A stretch of 64,000 nt of DNA from Spisula solida. Its lineage: Eukaryota; Mollusca; Bivalvia; Venerida; Mactridae. The position numbers were made by a program, and so were the translations under genes. This document shows, piece by piece, positions 48,901 through 58,437 of the stretch; the stretch's first letter is position 1, and every line of letters starts with the position of its first letter. Under the pieces are notes generated by a model that saw only the letters and a program-made list of their open reading frames with translations, was not told where the DNA came from and ran no database searches. The stretch lies in contig OX365953.1 in assembly GCA_947247005.1 (NCBI GenBank), forward strand, positions 4,841,001 to 4,905,000, written 5' to 3'.

Positions 48901-51452
48901 GTCTACATAACTATGCTTTCATCCAGCTGTCCGGATTTTTCGGATAATTTTATGTAGCTATTGTTTGTACTTGGTACATAACATAGCTGAGATATATCTA
49001 GTTAATTCCGTTCAGTAGAGTTCAAACCGACATCCTCCCCGTATGTAGGATGTCAAGTCAATCGTAAAATCTCTGTTATTTCCGTTTGTCTCCGGTAAAT
49101 ATAAAGACTGAGGTGACCAGAATGGGTGAAGATAACCTCCGCCTTTATACATTGCAATAGACTTACCGGAGACAAACGGAAATGGTCGAGCTTTCACGAT
49201 TGTCAAGTGTGTATATATGACCATTGGGCTTAGATATACGTCACCATAATTATGACATGTATGTAGGGGGTGCCGATATGATGACACCTTACCATAGTGT
49301 GACATTGTCAGAAATCAAAAAATACAATAAAGATCAAAATGTATCAAACAAAATTATTATTATGTACACAGTATTACACAAATATATTATACATACATGT
49401 ACATTGTTTATGCATATACATATACAGTACAACCTCTCTAGAGCGGCCCTCTGTAGAGCAACAATCCCTGTGTAACAATATCTTCATAATTTCCCTAAGT
49501 CACTATTTACTGTTTCACCTCTGTAGAGCTACAACCAATAGCGACAATGGCCCATATTTGCAGGTTACAAAGGGTGTTGCTCTACCGAGGTTGTACTGTA
49601 CATGTATGTACATTAAGTATTTATTTATTTTAATACATTTATCATGTACTAACAGAGACGGTATAGTGCGAACAAATGAACTTCGTCCTCGACCTTTATG
49701 CATGAAAGTAGATTTTTATATTACATGCCTCCTGTATGGACTATAAACGATGATAATCTGCGAGGTAGCCATGACTTGTCGCATTCTGATCACCTCGGCC
49801 TTTATGCATTACAATAGTATTTACCGGAGACAAACGGAAATGGCCGAGCTTTTACGGTTGACCTTGTCGAAGATTTAGATAAGTGTTCATAGCACACAGT
49901 GTAGCAATAACACGTAGCTCCGCGTCGAAAACAAAACTGACCCTAAGAATTTTATTTGTATACCATTTTCTATCAAACATACACCAGGTTGGTGGGAATT
50001 CTATGCTTTTCATTAAATAAAGGTTCTCTTTCATAAGTTGTGCCGTTTTTCCAGCACCCTATAAAACCTTAGGAGTAGCTGCATGCGAGCATACTACATT
50101 TTCAAGCAGTGTTCTTTTCCACGGTTTCACAGGGTGCTGGCAAAAGTTATGCTGCTGATTGGGATCCAATTGTTCGTGGATTCGTGGAAAGCAAATATTC
50201 CCTCAGGCCCCAATTCCACGAAAAAACTTAAGTTATTGCTCAGCTGAGACTGTTATTTTTTATTTATTTTATGACTACAAGTATAGTCTTGTGATGTAGA
50301 TTGCTACGCAAAACTGTGTATTTATTGCTAAATAATGATATAGTAGGTGATTTATGTATGTTATGCTCATGGAAAGCCAACAGTAATGAATAATAAAGTA
50401 CGTCATACTTGAGCCTGTTATAACAGACTTAAGTTTTTGCTTTAGATGTTTACAACTTTAAAACACTATTGTCTGTAAAAATTGGAGTTATTATGTATTG
50501 ATCTATTAAATAGGCATCTAACTGTGTTGAAACAGTATATACAATTATACATGAAAGTCATTTAACCAACTAAATATGTTTTTAACATAGCAGTCTCAGC
50601 TGAGCAATAACTTAAGTTTGTTCGTGGAATTGGGGCCAGTGTATATTTCATAGAAATCGGTAGAGAAATAAAATACTTGCGGCTATTTTCGTTTTCCAAA
50701 GTTGACAAATTTCGTCTTTGATTTGTAGCATTTTGTGACGTCATGGTCGCGTGGTATTGCTACACCTCGTGCATAATCATGATACTCTCCATTTATTAAA
50801 ACAATGGCCGAAATTTAATTACATGCACGAAATTATCTGTTGAAATTATGATTTTTAACATGATTTTTTTATTTTCCATAAGACATTATACTACAGTATT
50901 ACCACAGGAACTTGCATTTATAATATGAAAAAAGCCTACTTTACTACTAAAATATTTTTCAAATTATAAATGCAAGTTCCTGTGGTATTACATACATTCA
51001 ATCGTACATTCACATATAATGTTATAAATTTGTTACATACATGTAGTAAATTAATTTACTTATATATGATGTTTTGTAAATGTCGTTATGGTTTTTGAGG
51101 ATTAATAGTGTATAGCCTGGAGAGAGAGAAAGAGAGAATGCTAGTGATGAAGGGGAAAAGAGAAGAGGATAGGGGTGGGCGTATACCAAATGTTTCTGTT
51201 AAATTATGCTTTCATTCGAGAACCACGTCCATTTGTTTACACAATCTACATACATATACTAATTCTATAGAGGTGATCAAACTTACCTGTTGACTTGCAT
51301 TGTGATATTGGATCGGCATTACAGAACTGGAACAAGCCAATGTCTGCATTGATACTGTCCACCCTCCACCAGTAAGGTAAAACTACCGCTGTTATCTCAA
51401 ACCACAGACTCAAACCCAGCACACCTAACGCTGTGAGCAACTTCGTCCGCAT
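36970..51452 (-). CDS. Claudin/PMP22-like four-span membrane protein (3 exons, 163 aa)
   Basis: Exons 51452-51287, 38159-37998 and 37133-36970 join in frame (all phase-1 junctions; donors GTAAGT, acceptors TTTTTAG and TTTCAG). Exon 1 gives membrane segment 1 (KLLTALGVLGLSLWFEITAV) and an outer loop with LPYWW, GLF and two cysteines 8 apart, close to the claudin W-GLW-C-C signature with Phe for the last Trp. Exon 2 gives segments 2 and 3 (LLIMAIIAMVICITITVLHI; LICIAAGLTVLGG). Exon 3 gives the end of segment 3, a short loop (ISKTFPGGH) and segment 4 (IISIISSICSFGIIVFSLL). Likely a plasma-membrane protein of cell contacts; the exact subfamily is open. Introns are 13,127 and 864 nt; intron 1 holds a fucosyltransferase gene on the other strand and a retrotransposon. 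A splice acceptor lies 9 nt before the ATG, so a 5' UTR exon is expected beyond 51.7 kb. Confidence 0.82.
37537..37868. mobile_element. Foldback element of the 91-bp-unit family
   Basis: The left arm CAATCGTGAAAGAAAGGC with TTTGCAATGCATAGCG faces the right arm TGATCACCTCGGCCATTATG with CGAGCTTTCACGATTG. A second inverted arm lies at 37736. It sits in intron 2 of the claudin-like gene. Confidence 0.7.
38160..39584. other. Intron 1 of the claudin-like gene: nothing recognised
   Basis: AT-rich intron sequence with a poly-C tract near 39222. No RNA gene, reading frame or element is recognised. Confidence 0.5.
39585..43068. mobile_element. TIR element, copy B, split by a retrotransposon
   Basis: ACTGTTTTATCAAAGCACAT at the left mirrors GTAAGTGCTTTGGTAAAACT at the right. 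AATGATTCAGTTAATGAAC near 39738 is shared with copy A (15178-15584). Copy A is about 400 bp; here roughly 3.2 kb of non-LTR retrotransposon lies between the halves. Confidence 0.7.
39800..43010 (+). mobile_element. 5'-truncated non-LTR retrotransposon (jockey/CR1-like)
   Basis: Order: C-terminal part of an AP-type endonuclease (YRPPSA, IIITGDLN, TISDHKATFI; to 40255), then in another frame 40261-41937 the reverse transcriptase (LPLYKKGDNQCPGNYRPVSL, CDISKAFDRVWH, SGVPQGSVLGPLLF, FADDTSLA), then 41903-42145 and 42263-42649 with a Cys/His motif CLQCNSREDAVHFFFHC and a VHRFIKDTKRF end. The catalytic ADD of the RT is present. At least two frameshifts and a stop (TAA near 42143) make it inactive. 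The 3' UTR ends with TAATAAAATATG. The endonuclease N-terminus is missing, as expected of 5' truncation. It inserted into an inverted-repeat element within claudin-like intron 1, antisense to that gene. Confidence 0.92.
43235..43533 (+). mobile_element. MITE family (GCGAA/TTCGC-type), copy 2
   Basis: TTATAGCACGGATAATTTGA at the left and TTCAAATTATCCGGACTATA at the right are inverted. CGGTCCTTTAGATTCGTG, ACAACCGGGATTAC and TAGACAAATGTCAATATATG align with copies at 17431 and, inverted, 61826. Confidence 0.8.
43566..44628. mobile_element. 1.06-kb foldback element built of degenerate GATCGTAGTAAGA-like words
   Basis: The ends are inverted: GGGCGTTCACACTGGGACC at the left; GCCCAGTGTGAACGGGATG at the right, both followed inward by CTACGATC/GATCGTAG. 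The interior repeats loose variants of ATCGTAGTAAGA, CGTGGTC and CGGGA on both strands. It contains a 36-bp perfect palindrome at 43724-43759 and the near-palindrome GGTCGGGAAGCTCCCCGACC just before it. It encodes nothing recognisable. It lies in claudin-like intron 1. Confidence 0.75.
44629..46480. other. Intron 1 of the claudin-like gene: mostly unassigned, one foldback
   Basis: At 45013-45157 GGGTCTGAACTGGATCT and AGATCCAGTTCAGACCC are inverted, enclosing two TTCCGGTA-type words. GGACAGGAAGTGACCTCTTATC-like text occurs twice (45222 and 45290). Otherwise AT-rich with nothing recognised. Confidence 0.45.
46485..46556 (-). repeat. Single arm of the 91-bp-unit family
   Basis: TGATCACCTCGGCCTTTATG to GGCCGAGCTTTCACGATTG, inverted relative to the array at 885. 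It lies about 80 bp upstream of the fucosyltransferase coding exon. Confidence 0.8.
46666..47928 (+). CDS. Alpha-1,3-fucosyltransferase, GT10 family (420 aa)
   Basis: Transfers fucose from GDP-fucose to glycoprotein or glycolipid glycans in the Golgi. Type II topology: short basic tail, one membrane segment (about 12-33, KLLVKIGLILFMLVAIHLTI), stem, then catalytic domain. GT10 landmarks: NFEPPSN (161-167), NWTDWYRTDATIFRPYG (180-196), VVSNC (229-233), FYLGLENTYCKDYVTEKYW (281-299) and PGSYISIQDF (324-333). Length fits the family, with N-glycosylation sequons and several cysteines. I start at 46666, not the earlier in-frame ATG at 46594, because TATATTTTCAG|TTGC at 46635 is a clear splice acceptor and the residues before it look like intron. 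All coding is in one exon. The gene lies inside intron 1 of the claudin-like gene, on the opposite strand. Acceptor-substrate specificity cannot be told. Confidence 0.92.
   Translation: MFSRLTRIRPSLKLLVKIGLILFMLVAIHLTILSRRALRIHKSGALFKPALPLNRGRGVYSYIGLDEKDNFIKKAHPTNWKPRILFTPYKNVVTWKLWNPDCMKSCPVQCDVTFNMSDVKNVDAVNFYLVSLWSDNWAIGSTETIQFPSYRRYDQVWILSNFEPPSNLFGDIRVFNGMFNWTDWYRTDATIFRPYGRYEEKRLQENNDEELELHERNIHKEKRHEIIGVVSNCKDASRRYRFVEELSKHIKLDLYGHCYGNICGDDGNYSTCDHLTKQYRFYLGLENTYCKDYVTEKYWGALERDQIPIVSWDLNNINKDIPIPGSYISIQDFGSIKELAEYIKKVSANETLYNSYFAWKKKYTTRGLECAACAICKKLHGPMRPQVYEDLDGWVRDDVCEKVNVSAESIKYMIFVRSYD
48079..48084 (+). terminator. Likely polyadenylation signal of the fucosyltransferase
   Basis: AATAAA in TTATTTAATAAAAATAAG, about 150 nt after the stop codon. 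Confidence 0.5.
48473..48700 (+). mobile_element. tRNA-headed SINE
   Basis: GATAGCCTAGTGGTTGAGCG and GGTCTCGGGTTCGATCCCTG supply A- and B-boxes. The body has AAATGGTACCAGAAATTCCC and ACGCTCAGCATAAAAGGG, and the tail AATGAGGTGTCGAGAGTG is shared with 35300-35500. I believe similar SINEs are widespread in bivalves. Confidence 0.8.
49058..49203. mobile_element. Compact foldback of the 91-bp-unit family
   Basis: AATCGTAAAATCTCTGTTAT with TTTCCGTTTGTCTCCGGTAA faces TTACCGGAGACAAACGGAAA with TGGTCGAGCTTTCACGATTG. The arms are about 65 bp. Confidence 0.85.
49428..49606 (+). mobile_element. Tc1/pogo-like MITE, best copy
   Basis: TACAGTACAACCTCTCTAGA at the left mirrors GAGGTTGTACTGTA at the right. 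CTGTAGAGCAACAATCCC and CTCTGTAGAGCTACAACC lie inside. Related copies: 4519, 17868, 53692. Confidence 0.85.
49659..49745 (+). mobile_element. Fragment of the GCGAA/TTCGC-type MITE
   Basis: TATAGTGCGAACAAATGAAC, TTCGTCCTCGACCTTTATGC and TTATATTACATGCCTCCTG resemble the left end of the copy at 17431. The right end is missing. Confidence 0.5.
49788..49858 (-). repeat. Single arm of the 91-bp-unit family
   Basis: TGATCACCTCGGCCTTTATG through GGCCGAGCTTTTACGGTTG, the same orientation as the arm at 46485. Confidence 0.8.
50207..50637. mobile_element. TIR element (GGCCCCAATTCCACG ends), intact-looking copy
   Basis: GGCCCCAATTCCACGAAAAA and TTATTGCTCAGCTGAGACTG at the left; CAGTCTCAGCTGAGCAATAA and GTGGAATTGGGGCC at the right. 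The arms are about 48 bp and nearly perfect. An interrupted relative is at 29711-30703. Confidence 0.9.
50640..50770. repeat. Dispersed repeat, also at 33665-33835
   Basis: GAAATCGGTAGAGAAATAAA, GCGGCTATTTTCGTTTTCC, ACAAATTTCGTCTTTGATTT and GCGTGGTATTGCTACAC match the other copy in order. It contains TGTGACGTCATGG. Confidence 0.65.
50905..51000. mobile_element. Small foldback (TACCACAGGAACTTGCAT ends)
   Basis: TACCACAGGAACTTGCATTT and AAATGCAAGTTCCTGTGGTA are perfect inverted ends of a 90-bp element. Single ends occur at 54474 and, degenerate, at 52320. Confidence 0.85.
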
Positions 51453-51672
51453 TGTTGATACTGAAACATAGAAAATGTGCGTGTACGGCTGTTATCTCAA
51501 ACCACAGACTCAAACCCAGCATACCTAACGCTGTGAGCAACTTCGTCCGCATTGTTGATACTGAAACATAGAAAATGTGCGTGTACGGCTGTTATCTCAA
51601 ACCACAGACTCAAACCCAGCATACCTAACGCTGTGAGCAACTTCGTCCGCATTGCTGATACTGAAACTGAAA
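51388..51672 (-). repeat. 100-bp tandem repeat covering the splice acceptor and start of the claudin-like gene
   Basis: GCTGTTATCTCAAACCACAG begins units at exactly 51388, 51488 and 51588 (the third is incomplete). On the gene strand each unit holds a splice acceptor (TTTCTATGTTTCAG or close), the ATG and the first 23 codons or so (MRTKLLTALG, LSLWFEITAV). Only the unit nearest the gene continues into the full exon; the upstream ATGs run into a frame that ends soon after. Units differ by one or two bases (GVLG versus GMLG), so the duplication is recent. Confidence 0.9.
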
Positions 51673-53690
51673 CATAAAATGTACATAAAAGCTGATCCAA
51701 AAGGACAAGGTTCACAAAAATGTCGTTTTGACCATGTTCACGACTATTTATGATATAAAACCTTCCAAAAAGCACGATAACAGTCTTGCTACACTTTTAT
51801 TGTTTACATACTCAGTGTTCTGCATATTGTTCTATATGTACAAAATAAGAATGTGTAGCAAGAATGTCACCATGGTTTTCGGGAAGGTTTTACGTCATGA
51901 AAAGCCATATTAGAGAAGATTTTCGACAGATTACGAGGGAAATTTGAATGTATATGCTATGTTATTTATAGGAACGTCCATTTTTATATTTTACATAACA
52001 CCGGGCCAAATTAAGCAATAAATGAACTATGTTCTTTAAAAAAAGTGCCCCAGTTACATAGATTAATATCGCTTTGGTCTGTGGAGCGATTCATTTTGAC
52101 CCACAGTACATGTATTATTAAAACATAATATGCATAACTTGCATAATTTAAAAAAAAATGAAAAGAAAATTGAAAAACAATTCACTAGGCCTAATGTAGA
52201 GTACGGAGCAAGTAACAAAACATGTCCCTCCAGGGCTTCCGTAGTAGCGCCAGTATCAATAAAACATTTTAATAGATCTAGAATCTACTGATTTTGTTTC
52301 TGATTTTGTTTTTTAAAATATGCAAGTTCCTGTGATATAAGTAAAGCAACACGCTCCTAATGTCGTCCTGTAGCGGCCGCCGTGCGCCGCCGTGCATAAT
52401 TGGTTTTATTATTTAACTATTATTTAAATTCCCTTTAAGTTGGTTATCAAACATTCTCGTGTCTTCATCACATCATAGTGTGTCTTTTGTGCAAATAACA
52501 TTTTTACTGTATAAATTACTATACTTCCTCCACCTCCTCACACTTTCGAGGTAATTTGAAGGTTTGGAACATCCTCCTTTTCCGAGTATCTCAATTGGTT
52601 TGGACTCATAGTACACATTGACGAATGTACAGGATTAGATTATGAAACTGAAGAAGGGCGTGTATGTATTACATTGTAGTATGAAAGAGACTCAACAATA
52701 ACACTGATTGTGATGAGCAGATTTAATACGTAGCATAGTTTTACAGTTTGAAAGTTGGTTTTCATGGAGGTTTTCGTCTTTTTAATCAGCTGTTTAGTCA
52801 TAAAGGGATCTGTCGATGGTTACGTCACCTAACCGGTTATTTTGCCAAACGAACTATATAAGATATTCCCCCAAAGCAACCAACAACTTCTCCATTCAAA
52901 GCATTACACACAAGTAACATATCGAAGCCGGGAATCCAACCTATGAACACATTTGATCAAGTAGTTTGATTTCCTGTTAGTTTTGTTCTGAAAAGAAGAA
53001 TGATGACTAGTGATTGTTGGGTTCAGCGTTTGTATCAATAGGTCATCAAACCATAGTAAGAAGATGTATTGTACTTACTGTACGTTTGATTCAATGAGAT
53101 GGATGACCTGATTTTATGATTTTAATTTTGGACCAGTCAGCGCGCCTGACTATTGTACAAACGACGGGACTGATTCAGACGTCGACGTCCCTAGGAAAAC
53201 ACCTCCATTTGAAACCCTCGTAGTGATCATCCGTATATAATAACTAATAATAAAACAACACTTAATAATAATGATTAAATAATTAAACAATACTTACATG
53301 AGAGCAATTATCACAACATATACACGTATTTATCTAATATTTCCTGATCTGTATATACACTGTATGTGTGTCAGTTTTGATGCGACGTTTGTACAAGTAT
53401 TTACTAGTATATCATTATAACACTTGAATCACCAAATGATTAACTCGATGTTTCCGTTGAAGGGAAGTCACATTCGATGATTTCAAAATATATGTTGGTA
53501 ACTACGCAAATAAATGTAATGCAAAATGTACTTATACGCAATTATGGTAGGCGGGGTTCCCAAAATTGTGGAAAGTACAACTAACGTTACTATCACCGGT
53601 AGAGACTTATTACTACAGTACTTCTATTCTTCTTCTTCTTCCGTGTACTGAGCTGGGCACTTAATATGCGTAATTAGCTCAAATATCTCC
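51673..53690. other. No gene seen
   Basis: AT-rich flank of the claudin-like gene. A degenerate element may span 52130-52330 (CTTGCATAATTTAAAAAAA; TATGCAAGTTCCTGTGATA). A 5' UTR exon of the claudin-like gene is expected here or further on, but I cannot place it. Confidence 0.45.
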
Positions 53691-53691
53691 C

Positions 53692-53872
53692 AAAAAACGT
53701 CTGTAGAGCAACACCCTTCGGTAAGCACGATTTTGGTTGTTGTGCAGAGACGGTTGCTATGGAGAGGTTAATTTAATAGTACATTGTTACTTCCGGAACA
53801 AAGTGATGATGGTGCTAAACTTAGGTTCTTGACCAAGGGATGGCCGCTCTGGAGAGGTTTCACAATATTTCT
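53692..53872 (+). mobile_element. Tc1/pogo-like MITE, diverged
   Basis: AACGTCTGTAGAGCAACACC, GAGACGGTTGCTATGGAGAG and GGCCGCTCTGGAGAGGTTTC carry the family words seen at 49428. Confidence 0.55.
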
Positions 53873-54554
53873 CAACACTTTATACGAATGAAAATTAATA
53901 TAATGAAAACGCTAAAACAAAATTAACAAGAAATATATTTATTAAAAAGAGAAAACATTTGCAATACGAAACAAATGAGTTAGTTAATTAATAGTCCAGG
54001 AGCAAGATTTCAAAAGGGCCTTAAAATGGATTTTTATTAACACCATCTGGTGGAAAAATTCCGTTGGTATTTTCAAATAATATAGACATTCAGGCTTTGG
54101 AACAAGGTGGCTGGGCTGCCAGATTTGAAAATGGTGCAGATTTTTTTATAACAGGGGCAACAACCCTTGCATCCCTGAAACTTATTTACGAAATCGCATG
54201 CTCTCCTCTGTTCTGGTGTGAAGTTTTTGTTTATATAAATTGAATTTTTCTTCCAGATGGGGCCAATGAAAATTTAAATTTTTGGTCACTAGTTCATAGA
54301 CTATAAGTTATGAAGAGAATTAGCCCTATCGAACAAGACAAAACATAACATCTAGGGATTCGTAATGTGTATTTACATGCATGCAAACTATATATATACA
54401 TAAAATACACATGCATAATTCCGTCTCGTGTTAAATTTTACAATAATACGAAAATGTACATTGTCTGGTCTACCACAGGAACTTGCATAATTAAAAAAAA
54501 TGAAAAAAAGATTTGGAATTTTTTCAATTTTTGTTTAAGTTATGCCTACAAACG
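53873..54554. other. No gene seen
   Basis: AT-rich intergenic DNA; ACCACAGGAACTTGCATAAT at 54474 is one end of the small foldback family at 50905. Confidence 0.5.
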
Positions 54555-54945
54555 AAGTCAATATAGGTCACAAACCACTAAATAAAATTGTTCTTTAGCT
54601 CAATGTAAAGTGACAATTGTCAGCCCCAGATAATATCATGTTAAAGTCTATGGCCAGTTCACAGACCTATATCATTGAAAAGCAGTATGTTGCAGCTACA
54701 GACGCGCGGACCGATCCAATGTGGGTTTTAACCTTCTCTACTTTCGCTTTGTCAAGTATGCCAAAATCTCAAAATATTCAAGATGAAAGACATTCACTCA
54801 TTCAACTACATGCATACACTACCTTTTAACTTTAAAAGATGAATCTAGTTCCATTTTGTTAAGGCATATCACCATGTGCAGGCAAATAGATGTTTCTGTA
54901 AGGACTATTTGAGTATGCATTTAGTGGTTTATTACCTATAGAATA
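54555..54945. mobile_element. TIR element (AACCACTAAAT ends), copy 2
   Basis: AGGTCACAAACCACTAAATA at the left and GCATTTAGTGGTTTATTACC at the right. It is the reverse complement of 35933-36390, e.g. TCATGTTAAAGTCTATGGCC and GCGCGGACCGATCCAATG. Confidence 0.8.
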
Positions 54946-55990
54946 CAAACGTGTACACTATTGTGTAGACTTTTTTTTACATATTTGGGGTATTGGCCCA
55001 AACCACCATTTCTGCCTAAGTAATCATTCTTTAAAAATATACGTTTTGGCGCAAAATTTAAATGCAATTCCACAGGGATTGGCAATGCTATTGGCGGTAT
55101 ATAACCAACTCTTTATGTTGTAGCAATCCTATATTTAAAACCTCCTTTACAAGGGGGACCGGGTCTAAATATACTAGTACTTAGTCACGGGTGATATCAC
55201 TTATACTGGAATGCATGTGTAGCCGCGGTAATTACATATCCGAATTAGTGCATTTATGACGTAAAACATGAATCCGCCATTTCGTCCATATATTAAACGT
55301 TTGAGTATAATACATAAATTAATTATGTGCAAACGACATCTCGTGTTAGTGGCGGTGACATTTATACGTAAAAAAAGGGCACTGATTATAAAACACAGAC
55401 AAACACCCTCATATTACATCTACGCGGTTCCAGAAGGGGACCTGGGATCCAGACCCCGCCATGATTGGTTTAAAAGAAATGTGATTATCATCTGGCCATT
55501 TATATTGAGGAAAATGCTGGTTGAACCCCTTGTGAAAAACTGCTGGTCCGCGCTTGACAGTTTGATAGTATTGCTAGTCACGACAAGTTTATCATGGCAC
55601 ACGGAATTCCCGTGCAGATATGTTTTTGATAAAGGCACAGCAGTACGCCGCATAACACTATAGTATATACTTAAATTCAAAACAAACACGAAGTAAACTC
55701 TTAACCACAACTCAGGGCTATTAGTCAACACTATTGACCTGTCGCTAATTAAGCTCCGTGTGTTTTCGTTTTTGTACAGTAAGAATGTTTTGATGAGTTA
55801 AAATAACAACTCTGATTGGACAACGGATAAACATGGATATTCATGGGTGACAAGTTAATAGTGGCAGGTAATATAGATGCACAACGACCTTCGAAATATG
55901 ACCTTTTGGGCGAGTTCATTTGCTAAGGTTGAAACGATATTTACCGTTATTTTTCCAATATATTATGAATATGTCTTATAAATTCACGTA
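54946..55990. other. No gene supported
   Basis: A 131-codon frame (+, 55268-55663) overlaps a 103-codon frame on the other strand. Neither resembles a family I know, and mutual overlap suggests chance or repeat-derived sequence. Confidence 0.4.
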
Positions 55991-55994
55991 ATCT

Positions 55995-56095
55995 TTCAAG
56001 GTGACAGCGTGGCCCAGTGGTTAAGATGATCTATACTCTGAACTAGTCTGTACTCAGAACATTGGCTGTGGGTTCGAGTCCGCTGCTAAACTCTT
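55995..56095 (+). mobile_element. tRNA-like sequence (SINE head or tRNA pseudogene)
   Basis: GTGACAGCGTGGCCCAGTGG has an A-box, and GCTGTGGGTTCGAGTCCGCT a B-box about 40 bp further. The spacing resembles a class II tRNA, but the acceptor ends do not pair well. Confidence 0.45.
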
Positions 56096-56544
56096 TTTCA
56101 ATAATTTTATTATCATAATAAGTGTTTTTTCATATATTTTATTACTTAATGAATAATAAAATTATGTTTAACATTAAATGCAAAGTTGCTTTGTTTCGTT
56201 TATTTTACGATTTTAGCCTGCCCTGGATATTGTATTTATTGCTCAGATGACAATCGGGTTGAATTACAAAATATTTTCATCATTGGTATCGCTGGAATTA
56301 GAATTGGAATCACCACTCTAATAATATTCTTTAGAAACTTCAACATTAATAAGCGTTTACTCAGGTAATACAGGGAGCACAGTTCGTGTGACCTTTTGAC
56401 CGATATCTCTGTTCAACAGTCTTGACGTGTTTTCAAGGATTAAAATACGGAAAAAATGTACAAAGGAAATATATAATTTTAGAAATATATATAAAATAGA
56501 CATGCACACGAATGTTTTATTTAGCAAAATTTAAAAAATATTCA

Positions 56545-56628
56545 AAATGGGTGGGATTCGAACCCAGACAAAAAATCTATTTAGTTTCATAAGCAGTAGC
56601 TTAATTAGCCTACTGCGCCATGGAGGAC
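56545..56628 (-). mobile_element. tRNA-like sequence on the minus strand
   Basis: On the minus strand CCTCCATGGCGCAGTAGGC is an A-box region, and TCTGGGTTCGAATCCCACC is a good T-arm with a B-box. The spacing is long and there is no clear anticodon arm. Confidence 0.45.
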
Positions 56629-57224
56629 GTTGTAAGGTACAATTTCAAATAATATATTTCTTTTCCGAATACACCCCTTTTACCTGGATTATTTCATTAT
56701 TAAAAGTACAGTTACGCCCGAACGATTGTGGTTTATCTATACCAACATATATTACAGTGTACTAAAATAATATTATCCGGTGCTATATGTATTTCGTTGT
56801 TAGTGACAAAATGAAGAGACAAATATGAGATTGGAGTTGGTCTTCTTTGCAGGGGGAAGGAACAATTGGTTTGACTCATTAAAGTCAGTTACTTTAAAGT
56901 CTTACTGTTTCTTTATTTGTCAAAGTTCCACTTTAACTTTTTAAGTTTACATTAATTTGATAAAACCCCTACAAAAAATCTCGCTTCTCGCTCCCCGTAG
57001 TCAGCGTCAGCTAAAAATCTCTAATAAGAGAGGCTTCGACTCCCAAAAAAACGCGGCGTTTGTGGATAAAAACAGTAGCAACTTTTTTTCAAAAGCAAAC
57101 ATTCGCAATTATGAACGGTTTAATCAAAATATGAATAGATCTATGATTCTAAAATTTGATACAATATTGAAAAGTCTAACGTTACATATATAATTTATTA
57201 TAAATACTGATTAGTGAAATGTGT

Positions 57225-57540
57225 GCTTACGTTACGTCAAATAACGTAAGAATGACGTTTGCGACGCAGTCACTCAAAAAGTAGGCGGCAGTGGACACAG
57301 TTAAAGGTCTTTATCATATGTTTGACGTCGTGTGACCGTCAACATACTGTGCCCAATATACGATAGACAGAGCCATGTTTGTACCCGAAAGTGAAAAGAT
57401 ATCGTAAAATCTCGTAGTCACGTGACGTGACTTACATACCCTATAAAGCCATTATTTATTTTTGATAATACACTAGTGTAATAAAGCTTTGACGTGACGT
57501 CACTCAAAGTATAGGCGACGTCGTCAAAGTTGCGCGTTTA
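57225..57540. promoter_or_regulatory. Cluster of ACGTCA/TGACGT motifs
   Basis: TTACGTTACGTCAAATAACG at 57229, AATGACGTTTGCGACGCAGT at 57251, GTGACGTGACTTACATACC at 57423 and TTGACGTGACGTCACTCAAA at 57489 carry CRE-type motifs. CACTCAAANAGTANGCG follows two of them (57270 and 57499), suggesting a diverged duplication. No gene start is evident next to it. Confidence 0.3.
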
Positions 57541-57627
57541 TTATAGTGAAAATAAGTAGTTATTTTATGTTTCGGCCAGAAATGGCTAACATATGATAAA
57601 AAGAACATTACATTTGTGACTTTCCAC

Positions 57628-57722
57628 ATTGGATTTATTAAACGAGTTGAATAAAATCGATAAAATGCTCGGCAAAGCCTCGCATTTTATTATTTTATTC
57701 AACTCGTTTAATAAATTCAATA
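57628..57722. mobile_element. Foldback MITE with CG-rich tip
   Basis: ATTGGATTTATTAAACGAGT and ACTCGTTTAATAAATTCAAT are the outer arms; GATAAAATGCTCGG and CCTCGCATTTTAT the inner arms. Stem about 43 bp with few mismatches and a very short loop. Confidence 0.8.
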
Positions 57723-58437
57723 TGAAAAGACACTCATGTTATATCCTCCATGTATGTTATAGTGTGTTAAAATTTTCTGAAACTGTTAGAAATTTAGTAT
57801 TGTCTTTCTAGCACTAGCCAGGGCCTAGATAAATATAATAGCTCCTGTGCTAGCTTATCACTGGGACGAATTCTTGCTGTCATAATGTTGTCACTTAGCC
57901 TGATTTTCCTGGAGAACGACTACATAAGAATGTCAATTGCCCCAGAACTGTCCCACTCACGGGGTATTTATAATAACGCATACATTTTATTCTTAGTATT
58001 ATATGCGTCAATACCCTGTGGTTTCAATAAAAAGGACTAGAAAGTGACAACGTCCTAGCTTATGACCGGCGGCATCATACCACTAAATTTTTTACGGCGA
58101 TTAACCAATCAGAATGCGTGTTACAATCACAATTCTCAAACCGGAAGTGACTCAATTAGACGTATATTTTCCACTAAAAATGACAACAAATGTTGAAATC
58201 TCGAGGTTTGGAGACATTATTTATTTTTTCCAGCGATCTCGTTCAAACCATATTAATGTACTTTACCTATTTGTTTTATATTGACTGTATTAGCTTACGA
58301 TTTTTGATCATCCGTCCTGTCTTTTAAAATGGTATTAAACCCTACGTATGTAGGCTACACAAGTAGGTTTCTAATGATTTGTCATCACCAAAAATATGCT
58401 CCAGTGTGTTTGTAAGCGTGTTTCATTTTCCGGAATG

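Noticed and set aside
55268..55731. 131-codon (+) and 103-codon (-) frames as genes
   Set aside because: They overlap each other, match no family I know, and show no splice or start context.
57628..57722. MicroRNA precursor
   Set aside because: The stem is long, AT-rich and near-perfect with a minimal loop, as in a foldback element.
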